This document shows, piece by piece, positions 1 to 6,150 of a stretch of DNA of 6,150 bases. Origin of the DNA: Thermodesulfobacteriota bacterium. GTDB lineage: Bacteria > Desulfobacterota > DSM-4660 > Desulfatiglandales > Desulfatiglandaceae. The notes under the pieces were generated by a model, which made no database searches, was not told the origin of the DNA, and saw nothing but the letters and a program-made list of their open reading frames with translations. The position numbers were made by a program, and so were the translations under genes. The DNA is taken from the NCBI GenBank assembly GCA_028278625.1, contig JANQDY010000214.1, positions 1 to 6,150 of the forward strand, given 5' to 3'. Each line of letters begins with the position of its first letter. Positions within the stretch are counted from its first letter, which is position 1.

Positions 1-1954
1 AGGCTTCAGCCTGCTCTTGGCTGATGAGTTCGCTAAAGCCGGTACACAGAATAACGGGAATGTCGGGCTTGATGCGAAATATTCTTTCAGTCAGTTCCAA
101 GCCGGTCAGATCGGGCATGGTCAAATCCGTCAGAACCAAATCAAACTGATCCGGGTTTTCTGAAAAAGTTTTCAAAGCGTCCCGGGGATTTTCAAAGCAT
201 GTCACCCGGTAACCCAGTCTTTCGAGCATGATTTTATTGAGTTTCAGAATAGGCGGTTCATCGTCTACAACGAGAATTCGTTCATGCCCTGTTGGAATGA
301 TGTCCACCTGTCTTTCCGTGGCATCCGATTCTTCAACGTCGATTCTCGGGAAATAGACTTGAATGCTCGTTCCTTTCCCCTTTTCACTGTAGACCTTTAT
401 TCGTCCACCGATGTTCTTTACGATGCCATGCACCACAGACAGTCCAAGACCGGTCCCCTCTCCCTTGGGCTTGGTGGTGAAATAGGGGTTGAACATCTTC
501 TCCATTGTCGCCAGATCCATGCCGTGACCGGTATCCGAAATTTCAAGTCTGACATAGCTGCCCATATCTATATCGAGATTCCCAAAGGAAATATCGTCTT
601 CCGTGATCTCCAGCGCCCTCAAACTGACGCCCAGAATCCCGCCTTTTCCCCGCATGGCGTGATAGGAATTGGTACTCAAGTTCATGACGATTTGATGAAA
701 TTGTGTGGGATCCGCAAGGATGCGTCCGCAATCCGTGGGCACATCGCTCTTGATCTCTATGGTGGATGGAATGGAAGCACGCAGGAGCTTCAGGGCTTCT
801 TTCACCACAAGGTGCGGTTGGACGGGTCCCGTTTTCTGCCCCGTTTGACGGCTGAACAGAAGAATTTGCTTCACCAGATTTGCGGCCCGATCCGCGGCAT
901 TCTGCACCTGCTCCAGCATATGACCGGCATTTTTGTCGCCTTCCACATGATCCTGCAGCAACTCCAAATATCCAAAAACAGCGGACAGGATATTGTTGAA
1001 GTCGTGGGCGATACCGCCCGCCAGAGTCCCGATGGCTTCCATCTTCTGGGACTGCCGAAGTTGGAATTCCAGTTCTTCCCGTTCTTTTTCGATCTGTTTT
1101 CGATCGGTGATATCCCTGATGCTCCCCTGAAAGACAAAATCTCTGTCGTAGCAGTTTTCTAGTTTCGTGACATTGATCTCTACCGGCATCTTCTCCCCAT
1201 TTCCGGCATATAAGACAGCCTCAAACAAATCGACGTCTTCCCCCTGCAGCATTTTCTTTATTCGCCCTTCCGTGAGTTCGGCGGATGTTGAGGGAAAGAT
1301 ATCCTCCAATTTCATGGACAGGAGTTCGTCTTCCGTTCTTTGGGTGAACTTCCGGAATTGCCGATTGAAATCCAGGATTTCTTTCTGTTCTGAAATGATG
1401 CAGATGCCGTCCCTGGAAAACTCAAACAGGCAGCGGTACTTTTGCTCACTCCGCACTAAGGCCTCGTGCTCCGCTTCCAGTTCAATTACCTTTTTCTGGA
1501 GTTTTCCACTGATGCTCTCCGCGTACATGGACGTGAGTTCTTCCTCACTCTTTAACGGTTTACCAGGTGAGGGAATCATCTCCCCTTGGTGTTTTTCCAG
1601 AACTTCCGCTATGATTTCAAGCAACCGCTCAATGTCCATGGGCTTGACGATAAACCTCTCTCCTCCCAGGGCCATGGCCAGCTTCTCGTCTTTTCGGTCC
1701 AAGAAAGTCGCCGTATAGAAAAGAAAGGGAATGGTTCGAAGCTGTTTATCCGCCTTCATTCTTCGACAAAGCTCAAATCCATCCATCTCCGGCATCATGA
1801 TGTCCGAGATCACCAAGTCTGTTTTCGGTTCCCGCAGGATTTCAAGGGCCTCCAAGCCGTTCACGGCGGAAAACACCGTGTACCCTTCTTTTTGGAGCCG
1901 TCTTTCAAGAAAGATCCTGGAATCGCTCTCGTCTTCGACAATGAGAATCTTCAT
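1..1954 (-). CDS. Hybrid histidine kinase/response regulator, REC-PAS-HisKA-HATPase-REC (3' end outside window)
   Basis: Reading the minus strand from ATG at 1954 gives 651 residues that run off the left edge with no stop. Domain 1 is a receiver (about 1-120) with acidic pocket E7/D8, phosphoacceptor D51, T81 and K104. A charged, probably coiled-coil linker (130-170) leads to a PAS domain (about 170-290) ending in the usual SIRDITDRKQ. The dimerisation helix carries phospho-histidine H317 in the motif AHDFNN. The ATPase domain has the N box N425-N429, G1 box D474-G476-G478 and G2 box G498-G504. The last domain is a second receiver starting near 557, with D564/D565, phosphoacceptor D610 and T638; its conserved Lys lies beyond the edge. 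There is no membrane segment, so it is a soluble kinase. It starts inside the stop of the receiver gene (TGATG), with GGGGA six bases upstream. Inferred role: a later step of the same phosphorelay, with the N-terminal receiver as possible input. Domain calls are firm; the signal and target are unknown. Confidence 0.93.
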   Translation of the reverse strand, partial: MKILIVEDESDSRIFLERRLQKEGYTVFSAVNGLEALEILREPKTDLVISDIMMPEMDGFELCRRMKADKQLRTIPFLFYTATFLDRKDEKLAMALGGERFIVKPMDIERLLEIIAEVLEKHQGEMIPSPGKPLKSEEELTSMYAESISGKLQKKVIELEAEHEALVRSEQKYRCLFEFSRDGICIISEQKEILDFNRQFRKFTQRTEDELLSMKLEDIFPSTSAELTEGRIKKMLQGEDVDLFEAVLYAGNGEKMPVEINVTKLENCYDRDFVFQGSIRDITDRKQIEKEREELEFQLRQSQKMEAIGTLAGGIAHDFNNILSAVFGYLELLQDHVEGDKNAGHMLEQVQNAADRAANLVKQILLFSRQTGQKTGPVQPHLVVKEALKLLRASIPSTIEIKSDVPTDCGRILADPTQFHQIVMNLSTNSYHAMRGKGGILGVSLRALEITEDDISFGNLDIDMGSYVRLEISDTGHGMDLATMEKMFNPYFTTKPKGEGTGLGLSVVHGIVKNIGGRIKVYSEKGKGTSIQVYFPRIDVEESDATERQVDIIPTGHERILVVDDEPPILKLNKIMLERLGYRVTCFENPRDALKTFSENPDQFDLVLTDLTMPDLTGLELTERIFRIKPDIPVILCTGFSELISQEQAEA

Positions 1955-2322
1955 CAGCTTTCCCCGGTTATTTTTCTGATCTTGTGGATGACGTTCTTTG
2001 GATCGATGGGCTTTTCCAAATAGCCGTCGCAACCCGCGGCCAGGAGCCTTTCCCGATCGCCGGACATGGCAAAGGAGGTTACTGCGATGACCGGAATGCT
2101 CACGCCGATCTCCGATTCACGGATCAGTTTCAATACTTCAGTCCCTTCAATATCCGGCAACTGGATGTCCAGCAGGATAAAGTCCGGCCGTTCCCTTCGC
2201 GCCATTTCAAATCCTTGTCTGCCGGTCACGGCCTCAAGGGTCTGGTAGCCGGCCTTCTGCAAAAGGCGCGTAATCAGGACCATATTGTCTTCATTGTCTT
2301 CAATGATCAATGCTCTCTTCAT
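1954..2322 (-). CDS. Stand-alone receiver protein (DivK/CheY-like response regulator)
   Basis: This is a 122-residue single receiver domain with no output domain. Counting from the ATG at 2322, the key residues are E8/D9 in the acidic pocket, phosphoacceptor D52 (LLDIQLPD), T82 and K104 (EKPID). The stretch SGDRERLLAAGCDGYLEKP is the form seen in DivK-like shuttle receivers. The frame is open to an earlier ATG at 2355, giving 11 extra residues (MKSHNQEEAKT). I prefer 2322 because AGGAAGAGG sits eight bases upstream and receivers normally start with the first beta strand (KRALIIED). It overlaps the 3' end of the sensor kinase by 23 bases and shares one base with the downstream hybrid kinase. 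Inferred role: carrying phosphate between the membrane sensor and the hybrid kinase, or acting by protein-protein contact. Confidence 0.93.
   Translation of the reverse strand: MKRALIIEDNEDNMVLITRLLQKAGYQTLEAVTGRQGFEMARRERPDFILLDIQLPDIEGTEVLKLIRESEIGVSIPVIAVTSFAMSGDRERLLAAGCDGYLEKPIDPKNVIHKIRKITGES
1961..1965 (-). promoter_or_regulatory. Shine-Dalgarno site for the hybrid kinase
   Basis: GGGGA on the minus strand lies six bases before the ATG at 1954, within the last codons of the receiver gene. With the TGATG stop/start overlap this indicates translational coupling. Confidence 0.5.
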
Positions 2323-5300
2323 CGTCTTCGCCTCTTCCTGATTGTGGGATTTCATCTATGCTCCTAGGGATTTTGATGGTAAAGATGCTCCCCTTTCCTT
2401 CTTCGCTTTCAACCGTAACCCGGCCGCCCAGAATTTCAACGGCGATCTTTTTGGTGAGGTAGAGTCCCAGCCCGGTGCCGCCGGCCTTGACCCTCAGGTG
2501 AGACTCAAAACGTTCAAAGGCCTCGAAAAGCTTGGGCAAGTCTTTGGCCGCAATGCCGATACCCGTGTCCCTGACCGATATCTCCACCGTTTCTCCCCAC
2601 TCCCTGGCTTCAAGGGCAACCGTGCCTGTTTCGCTGTATTTTACCGCATTACTCAAGAAATTGAGCAAACATTGCAGGAGGCGCTTTCTATCGGTATAGA
2701 GCCTGATCTGGTTGGGCATCCGGAGTTCGAGTTGCAGGCCTTTTTCCGCCAACTGGTGTTGAACCGTGCCGACGGCCTCCTCGACGATTTCTGATAATAG
2801 CAAGTTTTCAGGGAAATTGTCCACTCTGCCCGCTTCAATCTTGGATATGTCGATGACATCGGTGATGAGATCCAGAAGGTGTTTGGCCGCCCTATAAGCC
2901 CTGCTGAGGTTGTCTTTCTGCTCCTCATTTAAGTCACCGGAGAGTTCATCAAGGGTCATGCCCGTAAACCCGATGATGGAATTGAGCGGCGTGCGCAGTT
3001 CGTGGCTCATGGAGGCGATGAACATGCTCTTGAGTTTGTCAAGCTCCCTCAGTTTCTCATTGGCCCGTTCGGCGTCCTCTTTGGCGGCCTTCAGTATAGC
3101 CTCGCCGCGCTTACGTTCAGTGATGTCCTGAATAAAGGCGATGAAATACTCCTCTCCTTCATAGTTCAGAGATCTGGCGGAAATCCCCACGGGGAACTGC
3201 ACGCCGTCTTTCCGTTTCCATATGGATTCAAACGCCATCTTGCCTTTCCGTCTCAGTTCTTCGCGGAACGCCGGCCATGCTTCCTGATGATAAACCGGGT
3301 CAAAGTCGAACACCGACAGATTTAACATTTCCTCCCGGCTGTATCCCAACAGATTGCAGACTTGTTCGTTCACATAGACCATGGCGGCCGTATCGGACCG
3401 CAACCATTCAATGGCATCCGGTGCATTGTCAAAAGCATATTTCGTAAAAGCCAATTGCCGGGTTCGATCTTCCACAAGCTTCTCAAGGTGATCCCGGTGC
3501 ATTGTCAGTTCCTTCTGGCTTTCCCGCAACTGGCCCGTGCGTTGCTTTACCGCCGTGTTGAGGCGTTTGTTCCAGAAGAGAACAGCGGCAAACACCACCG
3601 CCACCAGGGCAAGCACCTGCCACAGCAGAGTATAATCGAAACCGCGCTCATATTTGACGGTCCTCCATCGGTTGAATATTTCCATGCGTTTCTGCTCCGA
3701 AATGGCGTCCAGGGCCTTCTGCAGAATGCCTGCAAGCAACGCTTTACCTTTGGGCACGCCCATGGCCAGTTGATAGCTGAAGGCGGTTTCACCACTGATT
3801 TTAAGCCCGGGGACCCCTTCACGGCCCATGATGTAACCCACGGCTGCCAGACTGCCCACAAACGCCTCGGCATCGCCCTTTCGAACGGCACGGAGCCCTT
3901 CCGCCACATTGTTCACCAGAACCAGCTGAAGTTCCGGATGGGCATTGGTCAAAAAATCGTGCGAAGCATAATCGCGAACAACCGCCACCTCTTTTTCCGC
4001 CAACACATTGATGTCGCTGATATAGGAATAGTCCAGATTCGTGATGATCACCAGAGGGAAACGCATATAGGGTTTCGTAAACAGCAGGTAGATTTCCCGT
4101 TGGGGTGTGGGAGTCAGGGCGGAAAGGATATCGATTTCCCCATTTCTGGCCGCTACCAGGACGTCCTGCCAGCTTTTGGGCGCCACCGGTTCTATGGCAA
4201 TGTCCAGGGAATCCGCGATAATGGCCATATATTCAGCGGCCATCCCCTGATATCGACCCTCGGCATCGATATACTCAACCGGCGGCCAGTCGATATCATA
4301 GCCAAGACGCAGGACCGGATGGTGCCGCAGCCAGGCACGCTCTTTGTCGGTCAGGGCGATCTTTTCCCTTGATGTTCCCAATTGCGTCCATTTTCCGACA
4401 ATCTTATTGATCCGCGCGCTACCCAGTGCATTCAGTCCTTTGTTTAAAATAGAGACGCCCTCGGGCCAGTCGGAACGGACGGCCGTAACGGCCCGGACCA
4501 CAAGGGACGAGTCGATGAAGAGTGGTCTGATACCGCTCAAGACACTCTGGTTCAATAGATAAGTATCAAAGTTCATTCCCAGAGCAACATCGGCTTTACC
4601 TTCAAGCACCAAGGTCAGTGCGCCCATAAAACTGTCCGTCTCTATAACGGTTGTTTCGTTCACCAGCGGTGCGAGGATATCTTCAATAAATTTCACCCCT
4701 CTCATATGGGCGACACGCTTTCCCTTGAGGTCATCGAGACTGTTTATCGTAAACGGGGCATCTTTTCTGCCAAAGACCACGGGGATTGTTGAGATATATC
4801 GTTTGGTTGTAATCAAGCCGATTGCCCTTGCCAATGCCGGAACGCATGAGGCCAATCCATCAATTTCACCTTGGCGTGCCTGATCAATGGTTTCGTGCCA
4901 TGGGGCTATTTCAATGGATATGTTCAGTCCCGTGAGAATCTCAAGCTGGTCAAAGATATCGGGAAGTATACCGGTTGGTTGATTGTCTCCAGACTGGATA
5001 AGCAATGGCTGCATGTCCGGGTTAAATCCCAACCTTATGGAAGGGTGTTCTGCCAGCCAGTTCTGTTCAGATTTTGTCAGTTTTAGGTTCTCCGGTTTTT
5101 CAAGCTGCCTTAGCCATTTTCGATTCAGTGCATCCATTTCCGCGGTCGTGATTGAATTCATGGCCTTTTCCAATAATATCAGAAATTCCGGCCAGTCACT
5201 TCGCACGCCAAGCCGCATTTCTTGATTTGGATCAAAACGTGCGCCTGCAACTTCACTCACAACGGCCAGTCCGCTCAGCAGATGTCTTCTGATCAGATGA

Positions 5301-5944
5301 TTTGCAACAGACCTGTCCATAATCCCGGCATCAGCCTTCCCGTCCAATATGGCCAGCAATACCTCGCGATATCCGGAGCATTCCACTGTTTGAACGTCAG
5401 GAACAGTTCTTTTCAGCATCTGGATGCCCTCGTCACCTTTAGCAATGGCGACCCGCTTTCCTGATAGGTCCTCTTCTCTTTTGATGTCAGACCGGTCATC
5501 ACTGGTGATAATCATTTGAAGAAAACGACCGTAGGGCTTGGAGAACAAGACGCCATCCAGTTCAAAAGAACTCGTGGTGTGAAGCAGGTCCAGTTCCCGC
5601 TTTTGCACCTTGCCCAATTGTTCGCCATAGGGAGCGATGTCAAACTTCAGATCTATGCCCAATCGATCTGCCAGGAGTTTAACGTAATCTATACCATAGC
5701 CCGCTGGTTGGCCATTCTGGATGAAATCCCATGGCGGATAATCGGTTTCACCCATGACACGAATTGCGGGATGCTCTTTCAACCAAGCCTTTTCTTCCGG
5801 TGTTAATACAACTTCATTAATTTCCTTTTCTTCGTATTCAATACTTGGAAGGTAGTTCTTTTTAATATCTGAATGTTGTTCCTTTGTAATAGATTTTATT
5901 ATTTTATTAAAAATTTGAACAAACATTGGATCATTATTTCTCAA
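2300..5944 (-). CDS. BvgS-like sensor histidine kinase with three tandem SBP_bac_3 domains, 5'-truncated
   Basis: The 1214-residue frame begins at TTG (5944). Residues 1-46 resemble the C-terminal end of an SBP_bac_3 domain. Three full solute-binding domains follow (47-288, 289-530, 531-768), each opening with the pattern LT-x2-E-x2-WL-x2-HP-x-(I/L)-R. Next come one hydrophobic helix (about 771-791), a charged coiled-coil (793-830), PAS (832-945, ending IQDITERKRG), HisKA with H981 in SHELRTP, and HATPase with N1095/N1099, G1 D1126-G1128-G1130 and G2 G1156-G1158-G1160. There is no receiver domain, so phosphate probably passes to the receiver encoded next. The family normally exports its binding domains to the periplasm, but no signal peptide or first membrane helix is present. 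The frame upstream of TTG remains homologous up to an IS66-like end at 6004, so the true start is lost. An internal ATG at 5926 (M7) is an equally weak start. Probably impaired; domain identity is certain, start and function are not. Confidence 0.92.
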   Translation of the reverse strand: MRNNDPMFVQIFNKIIKSITKEQHSDIKKNYLPSIEYEEKEINEVVLTPEEKAWLKEHPAIRVMGETDYPPWDFIQNGQPAGYGIDYVKLLADRLGIDLKFDIAPYGEQLGKVQKRELDLLHTTSSFELDGVLFSKPYGRFLQMIITSDDRSDIKREEDLSGKRVAIAKGDEGIQMLKRTVPDVQTVECSGYREVLLAILDGKADAGIMDRSVANHLIRRHLLSGLAVVSEVAGARFDPNQEMRLGVRSDWPEFLILLEKAMNSITTAEMDALNRKWLRQLEKPENLKLTKSEQNWLAEHPSIRLGFNPDMQPLLIQSGDNQPTGILPDIFDQLEILTGLNISIEIAPWHETIDQARQGEIDGLASCVPALARAIGLITTKRYISTIPVVFGRKDAPFTINSLDDLKGKRVAHMRGVKFIEDILAPLVNETTVIETDSFMGALTLVLEGKADVALGMNFDTYLLNQSVLSGIRPLFIDSSLVVRAVTAVRSDWPEGVSILNKGLNALGSARINKIVGKWTQLGTSREKIALTDKERAWLRHHPVLRLGYDIDWPPVEYIDAEGRYQGMAAEYMAIIADSLDIAIEPVAPKSWQDVLVAARNGEIDILSALTPTPQREIYLLFTKPYMRFPLVIITNLDYSYISDINVLAEKEVAVVRDYASHDFLTNAHPELQLVLVNNVAEGLRAVRKGDAEAFVGSLAAVGYIMGREGVPGLKISGETAFSYQLAMGVPKGKALLAGILQKALDAISEQKRMEIFNRWRTVKYERGFDYTLLWQVLALVAVVFAAVLFWNKRLNTAVKQRTGQLRESQKELTMHRDHLEKLVEDRTRQLAFTKYAFDNAPDAIEWLRSDTAAMVYVNEQVCNLLGYSREEMLNLSVFDFDPVYHQEAWPAFREELRRKGKMAFESIWKRKDGVQFPVGISARSLNYEGEEYFIAFIQDITERKRGEAILKAAKEDAERANEKLRELDKLKSMFIASMSHELRTPLNSIIGFTGMTLDELSGDLNEEQKDNLSRAYRAAKHLLDLITDVIDISKIEAGRVDNFPENLLLSEIVEEAVGTVQHQLAEKGLQLELRMPNQIRLYTDRKRLLQCLLNFLSNAVKYSETGTVALEAREWGETVEISVRDTGIGIAAKDLPKLFEAFERFESHLRVKAGGTGLGLYLTKKIAVEILGGRVTVESEEGKGSIFTIKIPRSIDEIPQSGRGEDDEESIDH
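2331..2339 (-). promoter_or_regulatory. Shine-Dalgarno site that decides the receiver start
   Basis: On the minus strand AGGAAGAGG lies eight bases before the ATG at 2322 and inside the last codons of the sensor kinase. It is strong and well spaced. It supports the start at 2322 over the in-frame ATG at 2355, and suggests the receiver is translated as ribosomes finish the kinase. Confidence 0.7.
3572..3637 (-). other. Single transmembrane helix of the sensor kinase
   Basis: Residues 770-791 are the only long hydrophobic run in the protein (LLWQVLALVAVVFAAVLF core). Basic residues follow at once (NKRLN), which fits the positive-inside rule with the SBP domains outside and the PAS-kinase part in the cytoplasm. 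With about 770 residues in front and no signal peptide, it is unclear how the present frame could achieve that topology. Confidence 0.8.
4355..5806 (-). repeat. Tandem SBP domain repeats A and B, 242 codons each
   Basis: Residues 47-288 (unit A, 5806-5081) and 289-530 (unit B, 5080-4355) have exactly the same length, counted between the LT residues that open each unit. Each ends with a pattern like VRSDWPE-x-(V/L)-x-I/L-L-x-KA-x-N followed by a W-bearing helix. A third unit (531-768, 4354-3641) follows and runs directly into the membrane helix. Protein sequence between units is clearly divergent, so the duplication is old; this is a domain repeat, not a DNA repeat. Confidence 0.85.
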
Positions 5945-6003
5945 TCCTACTCTTACATGATCAATTCCTGGTACGTCACCAACGTTAGCAAATCTAAACG
6001 TTA
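5945..6003 (-). pseudogene. Residual 5' coding sequence of the sensor gene: end of a fourth SBP domain
   Basis: In the same frame as the kinase, 19 full codons upstream of the TTG at 5944 read T-FRFANVGDVPGIDHVRVG. This runs without a break into LRNNDPMFVQIFNKII. The combined pattern matches the C-terminal lobes of units A (MRLGVRSDWPEFLILLEKAM) and C (QLAMGVPKGKALLAGILQKA). No ATG, GTG or TTG occurs in frame here, and the frame closes at a TAG at 6025-6023 inside the element. Native coding therefore extended further upstream and was cut at 6003. Confidence 0.75.
5996..6003. repeat. Candidate 8-bp target site (one copy of the duplication)
   Basis: The eight bases AAACGTTA adjoin the GTAAGCG terminus. 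IS66-family elements make 8-bp target duplications, so this would be one copy. The second copy would lie beyond the right edge and cannot be seen. Confidence 0.4.
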
Positions 6004-6023
6004 GTAAGCGATCACGGGGTAGC
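6004..6023 (+). repeat. Putative left terminal inverted repeat of the IS66-like element
   Basis: GTAAGCGATCACGGGGTAGC has the expected GTAA terminus and sits exactly where sensor homology ends. The inner limit is a guess, because the partner repeat is outside the window. Confidence 0.5.
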
Positions 6024-6053
6024 TAAAAAAAGGCGTTGAGGGCGGTTTTTCGC

Positions 6054-6082
6054 TGGACTCTGCACGCGTTTTGAAGTATAGA
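6054..6082 (+). promoter_or_regulatory. Possible promoter of the element's reading frame
   Basis: TGGACT (6054-6059) and TATAGA (6077-6082) are separated by 17 bases. Each matches four of six bases of the sigma-70 consensus. A transcript from here would start near 6089, ahead of the ATG at 6117. This is a weak call from pattern matching alone. Confidence 0.25.
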
Positions 6083-6116
6083 ATCATGGGAAAGAACGGA
6101 TTGAGCAGACACTCCC

Positions 6117-6150
6117 ATGAACGAATCCACGAAAACTCCCGAAGAGCTAA
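6117..6150 (+). CDS. Start of a probable IS66-type transposase (partial, runs off right edge)
   Basis: From ATG at 6117 eleven codons read MNESTKTPEEL before the window ends. The composition suits the N-terminus of an IS66 TnpC-type transposase, which often opens with a short charged segment before a coiled coil. It does not resemble TnpA, the first gene of three-gene IS66 elements, so a single-transposase (ISBst12-like) layout is more likely. No good Shine-Dalgarno is visible; the bases just upstream are ACTCCC. Similar openings also occur in PAS-containing kinases (TKEEL-type coiled coils), so identity rests mainly on the GTAAGCG end and the break in the neighbouring gene. Confidence 0.45.
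   Translation, partial: MNESTKTPEEL

Larger units (their letters stand above)
6004..6150 (+). mobile_element. Left end of an IS66-family-like insertion sequence (partial)
   Basis: The sequence changes character at 6004. Kinase-frame homology stops, and the + strand begins GTAAGCGATCACGGGGTAGC. Inverted repeats of IS66-family elements typically begin GTAA, often GTAAGCG. About 110 bases of apparently non-coding DNA follow, then a reading frame at 6117 pointing into the element, the layout of single-transposase IS66 relatives. Only one end lies in the window, so the opposite inverted repeat and the transposase body cannot be checked. The alternative is an ordinary divergent gene whose upstream region happens to start with GTAAGCG. 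Confidence 0.6.

Noticed and set aside
284..1162. Plus-strand open frame of 292 codons
   Set aside because: It lies wholly antisense to the HisKA, HATPase and C-terminal REC coding of the hybrid kinase, whose motifs are unmistakable. Its protein has no recognisable domain.
2323..2355. Longer receiver start at ATG 2355
   Set aside because: It adds a polar tail of 11 residues before the first beta strand and lacks the strong Shine-Dalgarno that precedes 2322.
1167..2367. Overlapping plus-strand frames at 1167-1718, 1586-2023 and 1984-2367
   Set aside because: They are antisense to well-supported receiver and PAS domains, overlap each other, and lack convincing ribosome sites or motifs.
3362..4372. 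Plus-strand open frame of 336 codons
   Set aside because: It is antisense to the third SBP unit, membrane helix and PAS of the sensor kinase. It is a His/Gln/Phe-rich product without motifs, typical of a shadow frame in GC-biased coding DNA.
6075..6103. Outward-facing promoter in the IS end (TATACT on the minus strand at 6080-6075)
   Set aside because: The -10 is good, but the hexamer 17 bases upstream (CAATCC) does not resemble a -35, so there is no real support.
6086..6150. Alternative plus-strand start ATG at 6086 (MGKNGLSRHSHERIHENSRRA)
   Set aside because: It is in a different frame from MNESTKTPEEL, rich in His and Arg with no family resemblance; the 6117 frame looks more protein-like.
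1..6150. CRISPR arrays, tRNA or rRNA genes, terminators
   Set aside because: No short spaced repeats, no cloverleaf or rRNA segments, and no GC hairpin followed by a T run at an operon end. The operon's end lies outside the window.

Overview
The window looks like chromosomal DNA of a Gram-negative bacterium rich in two-component systems. The style of the proteins (BvgS-like periplasmic-binding sensors, AHDFNN-type hybrid kinases, a DivK-like single receiver) and the roughly 50% GC of the bulk suggest a Desulfobacterota (deltaproteobacterial) type of organism. That placement is inference, because no rRNA or marker gene is present.

Almost everything is one minus-strand operon, read from right to left. 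(1) Positions 5944-2300: a very large sensor histidine kinase with three tandem SBP_bac_3 (Venus-flytrap) domains in an exact 242-residue period, then one membrane helix, PAS, HisKA and HATPase. (2) Positions 2322-1954: a 122-residue stand-alone receiver, overlapping the kinase by 23 bases. (3) From 1954 to beyond position 1: a hybrid kinase REC-PAS-HisKA-HATPase-REC, overlapping the receiver stop by one base (TGATG). The overlaps imply co-transcription and translational coupling. The three products look like one phosphorelay: solute sensing at the membrane, a soluble shuttle receiver, and a soluble hybrid kinase. No HPt domain and no DNA-binding output is visible.

The right end is a break point. 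Upstream of the TTG at 5944 the kinase frame stays open and still reads as the C-terminal part of a fourth, N-terminal SBP domain. That homology stops at 6003. At 6004 a sequence beginning GTAAGCG starts, which matches the expected terminus of an IS66-family insertion sequence. A plus-strand reading frame starting at 6117 (MNESTKTPEEL) is probably the first codons of its transposase. The simplest reading is that an IS66-type element inserted into the sensor gene and cut off its signal peptide and most of the first sensor domain. The remaining 1214-residue frame has no export signal and is probably a 5'-truncated, impaired gene.

There is no gene-free stretch longer than about 300 bases. The long plus-strand open frames are antisense shadows of the operon.
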